A stretch of 64,000 nucleotides of DNA. It comes from Gracilimonas sp965227215. Its GTDB lineage: Bacteria > Bacteroidota > Rhodothermia > Balneolales > Balneolaceae. The notes beneath the pieces were generated by a model. The model was not told the DNA's origin. It did not search any database and saw nothing but the letters and a program-made list of their open reading frames with translations. The DNA lies in assembly GCA_965227215.1 (NCBI GenBank), contig OZ245729.1, positions 2,976,001 to 3,040,000 of the forward strand, in the 5' to 3' direction. This document shows, piece by piece, positions 19,040-28,359 of the stretch. Position numbers and translations under genes: made by a program. The number at the start of each line of letters is the position of its first letter. Position 1 is the first letter of the stretch.

Positions 19040-19141
19040 AGCGTCCGGAGGACCTTGGGGCGTTCGCTACTCATTAAAGCTCACCGAGCTCACCGTTTAT
19101 TTTCCCATCTTCCCGCAACGCTTTCAGGACCTTCGGACGCT
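19040..19141. repeat. Imperfect inverted-repeat element between convergent genes
   Basis: Arms of 25 bp, AGCGTCCGGAGGACCTTGGG... (19040-19064) and ...CAGGACCTTCGGACGCT (19117-19141), match at 19 of 25 positions when one is inverted. The element lies between the convergent kinase and GH3 genes and may act as a bidirectional terminator or be a dispersed repeat. Confidence 0.6.
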
Positions 19142-19150
19142 GAAAGGTTG

Positions 19151-20212
19151 CTAAAACCTTCCCTTCATTTCCAGAATCCGGGCAACCGATTCATCAATTC
19201 TCTGTTCTGTTATGTTCCCTTCTTCAATAAGTTGCTCTAAGGCAGAAATACAATCTTTGAGTTGCACCTTTTCTTTCAGCAGGTTATTGCCAAAGCAAAA
19301 GATATCCAGCCCGGCTTTTAATCCTTTCTCCAGTGACTCTTTCAGGGAATAATGATCAGAAATAGCTCGCATCTGCATATCATCGGAAATGATGACCCCG
19401 CTAAAGTTTAGCTTTTTTCTCAGCAAGTTAGTCAGAACATTTTCTGATAAAGTAGCCGGCATTTCTTTATCCAGCTTTGAGTTGAAAATATGTGCCGTCA
19501 TAATCATGGAGCATAGTCCTTCATCTATCAAAGTTTTGTAAGGCTCCAATTCTGTTTCATCCCAAGTATCTGTCACATCCACAAAACCGGCATGGGTATC
19601 ACCTTCAGCACTGCCATGGCCTGGAAAATGCTTGCAACAGGTTTGAATGTTTATTTGCTCATGTCCTCGAATATAAGCACGGGCATGCCGGGTTACGTTA
19701 TCATGTGAGTTTCCAAATGATCGTTCCCGCTTGGCAATGATGGAGCTATTGGGGTTCGAACTTACATCCAGAACCGGTGCAAAGTTCATGTTTATACCGG
19801 CTTCGGAAAGTATGTTTGCAATATGTCGGGAATGGGTTTCTGTAAATGCGGTATCATCCTTTTCACCCAACTTCTGGTGAGAAATTGTTTCCGGGAATCC
19901 GTACTCAGGCTTCAGACGATTGATGAGTCCGCCTTCCTGATCAATGCCAATCAAAAGGGGAGGTTTGGAAGATTCCTGTAAAGCTTTTGTAAGGCTTCGA
20001 ACCTGCTCAGGCGATTTGATATTATGAACTGGCTGGTTGTGAACCATATCCTTGTCAAACAGAATAACTCCGCCCGGCTTATGTTCTTTAATCATGTCCA
20101 GAACCTCTGAACCTTCAGAAATGTCATTCCCCCGGAATCCCATTAAAAAGAGCTGTCCGATTTTCTCTTTCAGACTTAGTTCGCTTACCGTGCTTAGGTT
20201 GTTGTTGGGCAT
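19151..20212 (-). CDS. Cytoplasmic GH3 beta-N-acetylhexosaminidase, NagZ-like
   Basis: 353 residues with no signal peptide, hence cytoplasmic. Motifs: KIGQLFLMGFRG, PLLIGIDQEGGLINRL, NMNFAPVLDV, and KHFPGHGSAEGDTH carrying the Asp/His general acid-base dyad typical of NagZ. FSGVIISDDMQM holds the nucleophile Asp. It would cleave terminal beta-GlcNAc from GlcNAc-MurNAc disaccharides or muropeptides after uptake. It is divergent from the NamZ-like gene (111 bp). A second GH3 with a signal peptide and T9SS tail lies at 40160-41575, so the two act in different compartments. Confidence 0.9.
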   Translation of the reverse strand: MPNNNLSTVSELSLKEKIGQLFLMGFRGNDISEGSEVLDMIKEHKPGGVILFDKDMVHNQPVHNIKSPEQVRSLTKALQESSKPPLLIGIDQEGGLINRLKPEYGFPETISHQKLGEKDDTAFTETHSRHIANILSEAGINMNFAPVLDVSSNPNSSIIAKRERSFGNSHDNVTRHARAYIRGHEQINIQTCCKHFPGHGSAEGDTHAGFVDVTDTWDETELEPYKTLIDEGLCSMIMTAHIFNSKLDKEMPATLSENVLTNLLRKKLNFSGVIISDDMQMRAISDHYSLKESLEKGLKAGLDIFCFGNNLLKEKVQLKDCISALEQLIEEGNITEQRIDESVARILEMKGRF

Positions 20213-20323
20213 ATGTTTGAAAGGGTTTCTAATTTTTACAAGTAGTAATCATTCGTTCCTGAAGTTCAGGTTGAGAATGTATAACTTCAACAGCTTAAAA
20301 CGAAAAAAAGATCACCCTTTATT

Positions 20324-21568
20324 ATGATGAAAAAAGCGCTGCCCCTTCTGCTGGTTAGTGTTTTGGCTTATTCAACGGCCTTCACTCAGCATGCAAACAA
20401 AGTGAAAACCGGAATTGAAGTATTAGCCGGGAATAATTTCGATCTGCTGAAAGGAAAAAGGGTAGGGGTGATTACCAATGCCACCGGCGTAAATTCTGAG
20501 CTGGTATCAACGGTTGACCTGATTTATAATGCTCCTGATGTTGAACTTACCGCTTTATACGGGCCGGAACACGGGGTGAGAGGCGAGTTCGCCGCCGGTG
20601 ATAAAGTAGATACCTATGTGGACGAAGCGACCGGTGTAACCGTGTTTTCACTGTACGGAGCAACCCGCAAGCCAACTCCGGCAATGCTGGAAAACGTGGA
20701 TGTGCTTGTTTACGACATTCAGGATATCGGCGTTCGATCTTATACCTACATAAGTACCATGGGGCTGGCCATGGAAGCAGCTGCTGAGCATGATATTGAA
20801 TTTGTGGTGCTGGACCGTCCCAATCCCTTGGGAGGAGAAAAAGTGGAAGGCAATATTGTAGAGGAAGGATATTTTTCTTTTGTAAGCCAATTTCCGGTTC
20901 CTTACATCTATGGGCTTACACCGGGTGAAGTAGCTAAAATGATTAACAACGAAGGCTGGCTGGCCGATGGAAAAAAATGCGACCTGACCGTAGTGGAAAT
21001 GGAAGGCTGGAACCGGTCTATGACTTTTGATGAAACAGGTTTGCCGTGGGTGCCAACCTCACCACACATTCCTCACGAATATTCCGCATATTTTTATGTG
21101 GCTACGGGTATTATGGGTGAATTGGGAGTGTTTTCGGAAGGGGTAGGATATACGCTTCCTTTCCAGGTATTTGCTGCAGAGTGGATTGATGAAGGTGAAC
21201 TGGCTAAGCGCATGAATGCCTTGGATATTCCCGGAGTGGTATTCCGGCCGGTTGTTTTTAAGCCGTTTTATGGCAGGGATCAGGGTAAAACCTTACATGG
21301 AGTTCAGATCCATTTCAGCGACTATACTCAGGCTCATTTAATGAAATTACAGTTCTGGTTTATGCAGGTTCACAAAGAAATGTATCCGGACAAAGATGTT
21401 TTTGAAATGGGTAAAAACCGATGGAGTATGTTTGAAAAAGTGACCGGAACCGATCAAATTCGGAAACGGTTCAGCCAGAATTATAAGGTTTCTAACATCT
21501 CAGATTACCTCTCCAAAGATGTTGTTTCCTTCAAAGAGAAATCACAAAACTATTATTTATACAAGTAA
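20324..21568 (+). CDS. namZ: NamZ-like exo-beta-N-acetylmuramidase (DUF1343, GH171)
   Basis: 414 residues with a signal peptide (ending AFTQ). The DUF1343 signature is plain: LKGKRVGVITNATGVN, ALYGPEHGVRGEFAAG (conserved acidic and His residues), VFSLYGATRKPTPAML, VLVYDIQDIGVRSYTYI and VVLDRPNPLGG. B. subtilis NamZ, the founding member, removes MurNAc from the non-reducing end of peptide-free glycan. There namZ sits with nagZ and an amidase gene, as it does here. It should act in the periplasm or outside the cell with the amidases. The next gene begins 7 bp after its stop. Confidence 0.9.
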   Translation: MMKKALPLLLVSVLAYSTAFTQHANKVKTGIEVLAGNNFDLLKGKRVGVITNATGVNSELVSTVDLIYNAPDVELTALYGPEHGVRGEFAAGDKVDTYVDEATGVTVFSLYGATRKPTPAMLENVDVLVYDIQDIGVRSYTYISTMGLAMEAAAEHDIEFVVLDRPNPLGGEKVEGNIVEEGYFSFVSQFPVPYIYGLTPGEVAKMINNEGWLADGKKCDLTVVEMEGWNRSMTFDETGLPWVPTSPHIPHEYSAYFYVATGIMGELGVFSEGVGYTLPFQVFAAEWIDEGELAKRMNALDIPGVVFRPVVFKPFYGRDQGKTLHGVQIHFSDYTQAHLMKLQFWFMQVHKEMYPDKDVFEMGKNRWSMFEKVTGTDQIRKRFSQNYKVSNISDYLSKDVVSFKEKSQNYYLYK

Positions 21569-21575
21569 TTTATTC

Positions 21576-23435
21576 ATGAAGTATTTAAGTTTAATAGCCG
21601 CTTTTCTGGTTGTACAATTTATTCCACAAAGCCTGCCAGCCCAGGTTGATTCTGTCCGGGTAGATACGGTTCAAGCTGACACCACTGAAGCCGTCAGCGA
21701 CTCTCTTTATTTGAATATTGTGATTCCCGAAACCGATACGGTAACCTACAGTTATTCCAGATATCGCGTTGCGGCTAATACCAATCCGGCTGCAGATGCC
21801 TTTATTAATGGAAACCCGGTAAAAGTGTACGAAAGCGGTGCCTTCATCGATATGATGGAACATCGGACGGACACTACTGAAATAGAGTTCAGAGTTGAAT
21901 TGAATGGCGAGGAATTAACCAAAACCATGTATTTGATACGGCCGGAGGCTCCGGAGCCAATTGATACCAAAGGGAATGTAATTTCCGACCGGTTAATGAA
22001 GCCTTCCAGCGAACTTTGGCTGGTAACCGGTGAAACACTGGATGTACAATTTCTGGGTACGCCGGGTAGAGAAGTGGTTTTCAATATTGACTACTTCAAA
22101 AACGACATCCCGATGAAGGAAGTACCTGAAGAAATTGCGGGAATCGAAGGACTCTACAGAGGCAGCTACACCGTAAAGCCGGGCGACAAAGTGTTGGACA
22201 AACACATTACTTTTAAAATGAAGAAAGGATTGTTTGGGTATGAGAAAAAGAAGAGTGAATACACGGTAAGTTTTAACGGCTTTCCACGTGTGGCAGAGGT
22301 GACGGATGAAAATGCGTACCTGAATATCGGTATGGGAACTGACCGTCTTGGAGGTGCCCGTTATGGTTCCCTCGAACCGGGGGTGAAGTTGAATATCACC
22401 GGTCGCAAAGCGGATAACTATCGGGTTCAACTATCCAAAAGCCTGAGTGCATGGATACCGGTTCGTTTTGTAGAACTTAAAAGTGAGTACATATCTCCTC
22501 CAAAATCACTGACCGGAAATATCAGGGTATCCGGAAGAGATAAATCTGACCTGATAACACTTACGCTCTCTGAAAAACTGCCGTATATCACCTATCAGGA
22601 GCTGGATCCTAATGTTATCATCGTGGATGTATTCGGTGCGACATCCAATACCAACTGGAAGATAAAGCATAACAGCTCACAAGGTATCCGGAATGTAACA
22701 TGGAATCAGGTTGAAGATGATCGCTTCCGGCTTGAGATCGAGCTGAATCACAGCCAAAACTGGGGATATTCGGTGGGCTACGGCTGGGGTTCTCAGCTGA
22801 ATGTGGAAGTAAGAAGGCCTCCGGTTGTAACCAATTTTAATAGTCCGCTGGATGGCAGAACCATTTCGGTAGATGCCGGACATGGCGGTGATAACAGAGG
22901 CTCGCTGGGGGCAGGCGGGAACGTTGAGAAAGAAGTTACCCTGCAATTGTCTTACTTGGTAAAAGAGCTGCTGGAGGAGAGAGGAGCTAAAGTGGTGCTG
23001 CCGCGAACCGATGACAGCTACGTATATATGAGCGAGAGAAAAGAAATTACTCTTGAAGAAGATGCCGATCTGCTGGTCAGTATTCACACCAATTCAATCG
23101 GGTATGGCAGTGATCCACTCGATATCAAAGGAACCGGTTCATTCTATAAACATATCGCTTTTAAACCGCTGGCTGCCATCATGTATGACAAGATGCTGGA
23201 GTTGGGCTTTAAGGATTACGGGCTGACCGGTAGTTTTAATTTTTCCCTGAATGCACCCATCGAGTTTCCAAATGTGCTGGTAGAAACAGCTTTTATCTCA
23301 AACCCGGAAGAAGAAATATTACTAACCGATCCGGACTTTCAGCAAAAGATTGCCGAACAAATTGTGAAGGGGCTGGAGGAGTTTTATCTGCAGCACGGAT
23401 ATCTTGAAACGGTATCAGACATGCCTGAAAAGTAG
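21576..23435 (+). CDS. N-acetylmuramoyl-L-alanine amidase (Amidase_3)
   Basis: The frame is open from inside namZ, but the ATG at 21576 gives a proper signal peptide (MKYLSLIAAFLVVQFIPQSL), so a 619-residue protein is called. The N-terminal about 400 residues are beta-rich and include SH3-like and AMIN-like parts (VDVFGATSNTNWKI). Residues about 425-615 are the zinc amidase: ISVDAGHGGDNRGSLGAGG (His), the following Glu, LLVSIHTNSIG (His) and VLVETAFISNPEE (catalytic Glu). It cuts the MurNAc-L-Ala bond and so makes the naked glycan that GHL10 and NamZ use. It is 7 bp behind namZ, one transcript. Confidence 0.9.
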   Translation: MKYLSLIAAFLVVQFIPQSLPAQVDSVRVDTVQADTTEAVSDSLYLNIVIPETDTVTYSYSRYRVAANTNPAADAFINGNPVKVYESGAFIDMMEHRTDTTEIEFRVELNGEELTKTMYLIRPEAPEPIDTKGNVISDRLMKPSSELWLVTGETLDVQFLGTPGREVVFNIDYFKNDIPMKEVPEEIAGIEGLYRGSYTVKPGDKVLDKHITFKMKKGLFGYEKKKSEYTVSFNGFPRVAEVTDENAYLNIGMGTDRLGGARYGSLEPGVKLNITGRKADNYRVQLSKSLSAWIPVRFVELKSEYISPPKSLTGNIRVSGRDKSDLITLTLSEKLPYITYQELDPNVIIVDVFGATSNTNWKIKHNSSQGIRNVTWNQVEDDRFRLEIELNHSQNWGYSVGYGWGSQLNVEVRRPPVVTNFNSPLDGRTISVDAGHGGDNRGSLGAGGNVEKEVTLQLSYLVKELLEERGAKVVLPRTDDSYVYMSERKEITLEEDADLLVSIHTNSIGYGSDPLDIKGTGSFYKHIAFKPLAAIMYDKMLELGFKDYGLTGSFNFSLNAPIEFPNVLVETAFISNPEEEILLTDPDFQQKIAEQIVKGLEEFYLQHGYLETVSDMPEK

Positions 23436-23441
23436 ATCAGA

Positions 23442-24650
23442 CTATTTGTAATAGCTCTTTAACAAGTATTTGAAGCCGAATATAAAGATAGCCTGATTTA
23501 CCCGTTGATCGGATGATCGGCTGGAAATCTGGGAATTCAGGTGTTTGAATTTGGCTTGTATAATGTATCGGTTTAAAAAAGAAATTCCGACACCGCCGGT
23601 TAAATGTCCGGTAAGCCTCGTACTGGTAAAGTCCTGATATCCCCGGTCATCTTCTTCGTAGTCTATAGAGATCCCTTTTCCAACCTCATAATCTTTTCCA
23701 AGGCCTAACTCTGCAGAGAGTTTAAAGGTGTTATTAATTGGCCAGTATCCTCTTACGCCAATGGTGCTTTGTATCACTTGATATTCAAGTCGGATGTTCT
23801 GATAGGTACCGAGCAAAGTACGCTGGTCAAAATCACTAAAATTTAGGTAACCGCCTGTGGCAAAGAAACTGAAACGGTTATTCAGTGAAGGTATGAGATA
23901 CTCGATGTCTGCTTCAATATATGGGGTATTATCAGCAAAACGAGCATTCTCAGTATCTAAGATGGTGTTCGTGCTCTCAATGAAGTAGGGGGAGGTTCCG
24001 GCGCTGAGGCCAATATTTAGATATTTGAAAGATAATGCCGGAATACCTGTGTATGTTTTGAAATCAGATTGTTCGCATTTATTGTAAGCGGAAAAAAAAC
24101 GGATGAGTTGTTCTTTTTCATACTTTAGAGAAGTAAGGTTTGTGTTGCCACAGGTTAAGGACTTTGCAAGCTGCTCTCTGAACTTATTGTCTCGGGCTAC
24201 TCTGCCATCATTTCTCAAATATTGAGCATAAAAAAGTTCTGAGGTGGGACGTCCATGAACCGAGAAATAAAAAGTATATGTTTCTCCATTCTGCTTACTG
24301 TACAATGTAGCTTTACCTTCCACTTCAACCTTTAGCAATAAACTCTTTTCTTTAAACACTGAATCATCAAGAGACGTGCCTGTAGCCAATGTTCGTACAT
24401 TTTGTCGGCTGAACTTAAAACCTGACACTCTGATTTTACTCACATCGTTGAAATCGATGGTATCCGGATCGGACCGGTGTTCTGTCTTGAACAGGAGAAA
24501 GGATTGGGTGTCAGTTATGGAATTAATACTGATAAGACCGGCATGTTTAGTGCCATTTAAGTCAATATAATAACCATCCTCAAACAAAGCTTGTGCATCA
24601 GCAGCCGTTGAGAAAGCAGCAAAAATTAGGAATAAATAGAATGTTCGCAT
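23442..24650 (-). CDS. Outer-membrane beta-barrel protein, unknown role
   Basis: 402 residues with a signal peptide (ending ADAQA). An N-terminal domain of about 190 residues starts FEDGYYIDLNGTKHAGLI, a pattern common in Bacteroidota proteins of unknown role. The C-terminal half (about 205-400) is made of alternating amphipathic strands (KYLNIGLSAGTSPYF, RFSFFATGGYLNF, FKLSAELGLGKDY, HLTGGVGISFL) ending FIFGFKYLLKSYYK, which fits an 8-10-strand barrel. It is convergent with the amidase gene (6 bp apart) and lies between two amidase genes. No function can be assigned. Confidence 0.7.
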   Translation of the reverse strand: MRTFYLFLIFAAFSTAADAQALFEDGYYIDLNGTKHAGLISINSITDTQSFLLFKTEHRSDPDTIDFNDVSKIRVSGFKFSRQNVRTLATGTSLDDSVFKEKSLLLKVEVEGKATLYSKQNGETYTFYFSVHGRPTSELFYAQYLRNDGRVARDNKFREQLAKSLTCGNTNLTSLKYEKEQLIRFFSAYNKCEQSDFKTYTGIPALSFKYLNIGLSAGTSPYFIESTNTILDTENARFADNTPYIEADIEYLIPSLNNRFSFFATGGYLNFSDFDQRTLLGTYQNIRLEYQVIQSTIGVRGYWPINNTFKLSAELGLGKDYEVGKGISIDYEEDDRGYQDFTSTRLTGHLTGGVGISFLNRYIIQAKFKHLNSQISSRSSDQRVNQAIFIFGFKYLLKSYYK

Positions 24651-24711
24651 AACTACATTAATGATAGTTATTATGAGTCTTTTTAACTCTTATCCATAAT
24701 CACATCGAATA

Positions 24712-27216
24712 TTATTTCAAGAGGGTCATTTTCTTGGAAATTGTACCTGACTTGGTAACTAACCGATATATATATACTCCACTTGAGAGCCTGGAAGCAT
24801 CGAACTGAATGGTATGAAACCCTTTTGATTTGACCCCGGAGTAAACGGTAGCGACTTCCCGTCCAAGCATGTCATAAATCTTCAGGTCGACATCACTCTG
24901 TTGAGGCAACCCAAAGCTGATGTTGGTAGAGGGATTAAAAGGATTGGGGTAGTTCTGTTTAAGCTCAATTTGGTTAGGCACATCTGAAAACAACTCATCA
25001 TTGGGTTCAGTGGAAGTAGCAACTCCCATTTCAACAGCTCTGAGATCATCAAATACAATAAAGCCGGTTGTTGGCTGCCCTTCGGTATAGGTCATTTGGA
25101 AACTGTCCAGATACAAATTTCCATTCAGCGTTCCGTTACCATTAACCCAGGCGACCACGCTGTCCTGACTGAGATCCCAGGAAACCAATTTCCACCCCAA
25201 CCAGTCGACGGTGTACCAAGAACTACCTTCGAGTTCTCCGTTGCCATCGCGAAGCATAAATCTGAATTTATTACCGTTGCCATCACCGAATACATAGGTT
25301 TGAAGAACGAGGTTATTGGCAAACTTGGGAGTTGTAACTCCACCACGATACTGACGAATCAGATTTGCCGAACTGGTGGTATCCCACCCATAATTTACCC
25401 GCATAGATTGGCTGCTGTTTGTAAGCAGATTGACTTCGGCCGTACTGATTTCTACACTGGTTTCTTCGGCAATATAGCCATCTGTACTTCCGCTTTGTGA
25501 GGGCTCCCACCAGGCCGAAATGCCGTCTTCGAAATCATCAACAATGGTTTCATCTGCGATGTCCTGATCTCCGGTAGGGAAGGTGCGCACTACATCAGAT
25601 CCAAGGCTGTTTCCGGCGGTATCACTGATGGATTTGGAAAAGGTGAGGGTGTAATTTCGGGACTTATCAAGTCGCTCGGAGGGGAAGAAGTTGAGTACAC
25701 TGCGGTCTCCAATGGTATAGTACACCGTTTCGCCGGGGACCACATAATTGCTTTTACTCACCTCTACCGTTGCTTCATTAAAGAGGGTAGTATCTAAGTG
25801 CTCATCAAAAGTAGCACTGATGACAGGCCTCAGCTCGTTAAATTGTTTGTTGGTAGGACGGATATCTGAAATAGCCGGTGGAATGATATCGACCGGACCG
25901 GTTTCGAATGTTACGTTATAGGAATCGCCCTGCGTGCCATCGGCATTGCCGTCAAGGTTGTGAGCATAAGATGAATTATCGGTTGCCGTGGAATCAATTT
26001 GTAGAGTGTAACTGCTTTCAAAGTCAAAGTTGTTCGTGGAAATGCTAAGCTGCTTATCTGAATTCCAATTAAGGTCAAAGTCGGCTTCCGGAGTGAGGGT
26101 CAATGCATTTTCAACAGCGGCTCTGTCCATAGACCGGCTGAAATTCAATACAAGGCTTTCTCCCGGATTAATTTCTCCGTCATCACCAATAGAAGTGGAA
26201 GCAACATTAGGAGGAATATTTGAAACCAGGGCCACATCGGTGAAAGTGAAATCGGTTGAAATAATATTAGTGTCAACGGTATCGGTGTAAAAGCTTTCTG
26301 CTTCTACGATAATTTGCGCGGGTCCGTTTTGAAGACCTTCGATATAGTAAAATCCATTTTGAAGATCCCCGGGGTTGGCTGCGTAATTATTGAACAGAGA
26401 TTCAAAAGTATCGGTGGTGTAAGTAGAATCTCCAACGGTAATAACAGCGCCGTTAATAGGGAGACCACCATCGGCGTTAGTAATGTACCCAGTAGCTATT
26501 CCTACCGGAGGTCGCTCCACATCCAGATATTCCAGAATGGACCAGAAAAAGGATTGGGCCTCCAGTCGTTTCCAGTCGGCATTTAAGTTTCGTTTTTGCT
26601 GAGTTGGATTGGTATGAAATCCGGCTTCACTTAAAATGGAAGCCATATTCGTGGTTCTATTTACAAAAAGGTAAGGGAACTGATTATCGTGATTATCAAC
26701 AGAACTGCCTTGGTAAAAATTACGGTCGGCCCAGTTTCCAATAGTAGGTATTCGCATGGCATCAGTAAGCTCAATTTCCATGATGTCGCCCATTTCTTTA
26801 CCACCGTTCGGAGTTTTCTCCACGGTCTGCCCATTCGAACGCCACCCACCATGTAAAAACAACGTGTTGTTGGTGGTGTTGGAACCGGCATTACTGTGAA
26901 TGGAATGAAAGAAATCAGCACCGGTATCGTTAGCCAGGTCATCTCTCTGAGATAAATCAACACTTTGAGAATCATTGGTACGGCTTATGTATACCGTATC
27001 AATATCGGTTTGGGTGAGCAGCATTTCACGAAGTGCAAGGCCAACACGCAGCACTTTCTGGGCTTCTGAATAATTGTAAAGCCCCATATTTTCGGTCTGG
27101 CTGTGACCGGGATCCAAAAAAATAGAAAAACCTTCGAGTCCGGTTACCGTTTGGGCTTTCACCGGTGCCGTGCTGATTAGTGCTGCAAATGTTAAAAGGG
27201 ATAGAAAATACTTCAT
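24712..27216 (-). CDS. Secreted N-acetylmuramoyl-L-alanine amidase with Ig-like domains and T9SS tail
   Basis: 834 residues. Signal peptide to about 21. The Amidase_3 catalytic domain covers about 27-225 with all four key positions: FLDPGHSQTENMG (His), YSEAQK (Glu), FHSIHSNAGS (His) and ILSEAGFHTNP (Glu). It is followed by a carboxypeptidase-regulatory-like segment, two Big_5-type Ig-like domains (NVASTSIGDDGEINPGESL, AISDIRPTNKQFNELRPV), a carbohydrate-binding-like sandwich (about 575-735), and a T9SS sorting domain (NYPNPFNPSTNISF ... LSSGVYIYRL ... KMTLLK). Type IX export would place it at the surface to attack foreign or shed peptidoglycan, unlike the periplasmic amidase next door. It lies 45 bp after the TolB-like gene. 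Confidence 0.9.
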   Translation of the reverse strand: MKYFLSLLTFAALISTAPVKAQTVTGLEGFSIFLDPGHSQTENMGLYNYSEAQKVLRVGLALREMLLTQTDIDTVYISRTNDSQSVDLSQRDDLANDTGADFFHSIHSNAGSNTTNNTLFLHGGWRSNGQTVEKTPNGGKEMGDIMEIELTDAMRIPTIGNWADRNFYQGSSVDNHDNQFPYLFVNRTTNMASILSEAGFHTNPTQQKRNLNADWKRLEAQSFFWSILEYLDVERPPVGIATGYITNADGGLPINGAVITVGDSTYTTDTFESLFNNYAANPGDLQNGFYYIEGLQNGPAQIIVEAESFYTDTVDTNIISTDFTFTDVALVSNIPPNVASTSIGDDGEINPGESLVLNFSRSMDRAAVENALTLTPEADFDLNWNSDKQLSISTNNFDFESSYTLQIDSTATDNSSYAHNLDGNADGTQGDSYNVTFETGPVDIIPPAISDIRPTNKQFNELRPVISATFDEHLDTTLFNEATVEVSKSNYVVPGETVYYTIGDRSVLNFFPSERLDKSRNYTLTFSKSISDTAGNSLGSDVVRTFPTGDQDIADETIVDDFEDGISAWWEPSQSGSTDGYIAEETSVEISTAEVNLLTNSSQSMRVNYGWDTTSSANLIRQYRGGVTTPKFANNLVLQTYVFGDGNGNKFRFMLRDGNGELEGSSWYTVDWLGWKLVSWDLSQDSVVAWVNGNGTLNGNLYLDSFQMTYTEGQPTTGFIVFDDLRAVEMGVATSTEPNDELFSDVPNQIELKQNYPNPFNPSTNISFGLPQQSDVDLKIYDMLGREVATVYSGVKSKGFHTIQFDASRLSSGVYIYRLVTKSGTISKKMTLLK

Positions 27217-27261
27217 AATGGCGTGAGTGGAATGGTTACTGATTGATTCTGGAGAGTAGGA

Positions 27262-28221
27262 TTAGTTGCTGATATTCAGGATGTAAATGCTTCCATCATC
27301 CGGGCTGTCGAAAACGATTCGGTTACCCTGTGGCGACCAGTCCGGATTCATAGCGATAATGTCAGTAGAGGTTGTCAGGTTAATGCGTTCTTCTCCATCA
27401 ATGCTGAGGGCATATAGATCCGATTTGGTATAATTATGTCCGTCATCTTCAGCGACCATCGCCACAAGGTATTGGCTGTCGGGCGACCATTTTGCCCTGT
27501 TTGCTTTACCCAGATCCATCAGGTTGGTGCCATCAATATTCATCACAAACAAGTTTCCGCCATACACTTCAAAAGCCAGCTTTCTTCCATCCGGAGATAC
27601 TTCCAGGTTCAGGTATTGAGCATCTTCAAAAGGAGAAATATTCTCGGCACTGTTCTCAGGTACTTTTCCTTTTGCGATCTGATTTGATTTCAACACATAG
27701 AAAGGCTTGGTAACCGAAGTTTTTTGCTGGTTTGATACTTCTTTTCCTGAGTCAAATGATTCAATGTCATTGTCAGAAATTAGCACTACCTGCCGGTCGT
27801 AATTAGCCCATTTTGGGATGCTTGGCATCTGGTCTCTGAATTCAGTGAGCTGTGTAGGCTCGCTGCCATCGGTGTGGTAGATCTTAACAGCAAGTTTTCT
27901 TCTCTTATTCTGATATTCTGAAACACGGGTCAAAATTGACTCGGAATCAGACGACCAGGAAAAACCATAACCGGCTGACTCATTGGTAATCAGCTCAATA
28001 TTAGAACCATCTGCATTTGCGATCCATAGCCCCTGTTGTTGGATAGAAGTAAAGGCAATCTTAGTACCATCAGGCGACCAAACCGGATTCATGAAATCGG
28101 ATGCCTCCGCGCTAATTAATCTTTGAGGCTCACCATCGGGTGATGGTTGAGCAAAGGCAGTCACGGATAAAGAAATCACCAACAGAAGGGAGGTGATTAT
28201 AGATGAGGTAAAAGAGTTCAT
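27262..28221 (-). CDS. Secreted TolB-like PD40 beta-propeller protein
   Basis: The start at 28221 (MNSFTSSIITSLLLVISLSV) gives a signal peptide; the longer frame to 28251 only adds ten residues. Five WD40-like PD40 repeats are visible: NPVWSPDGTKIAFTS, YGFSWSSDSESIL, LEVSPDGRKLAFEV, AKWSPDSQYLVAM and NPDWSPQGNRIVFDS. It therefore forms a periplasmic beta-propeller of TolB/DPP IV style without a peptidase domain. It is directly upstream of the T9SS amidase on the same strand. A binding or scaffold role is inferred from the fold only. Confidence 0.8.
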   Translation of the reverse strand: MNSFTSSIITSLLLVISLSVTAFAQPSPDGEPQRLISAEASDFMNPVWSPDGTKIAFTSIQQQGLWIANADGSNIELITNESAGYGFSWSSDSESILTRVSEYQNKRRKLAVKIYHTDGSEPTQLTEFRDQMPSIPKWANYDRQVVLISDNDIESFDSGKEVSNQQKTSVTKPFYVLKSNQIAKGKVPENSAENISPFEDAQYLNLEVSPDGRKLAFEVYGGNLFVMNIDGTNLMDLGKANRAKWSPDSQYLVAMVAEDDGHNYTKSDLYALSIDGEERINLTTSTDIIAMNPDWSPQGNRIVFDSPDDGSIYILNISN

Positions 28222-28359
28222 GTTTTGAATTTTAAACGATTTACAGATCATAATGGAAATGGTGAAAATGATTGAATTTACTCTAAGATGCTACAGGGGA
28301 ATGTGTTAAAGATTTTATTCTTTGTAAAAAAAAGGTGTCTTAAAAACAGATTTCGGTGA

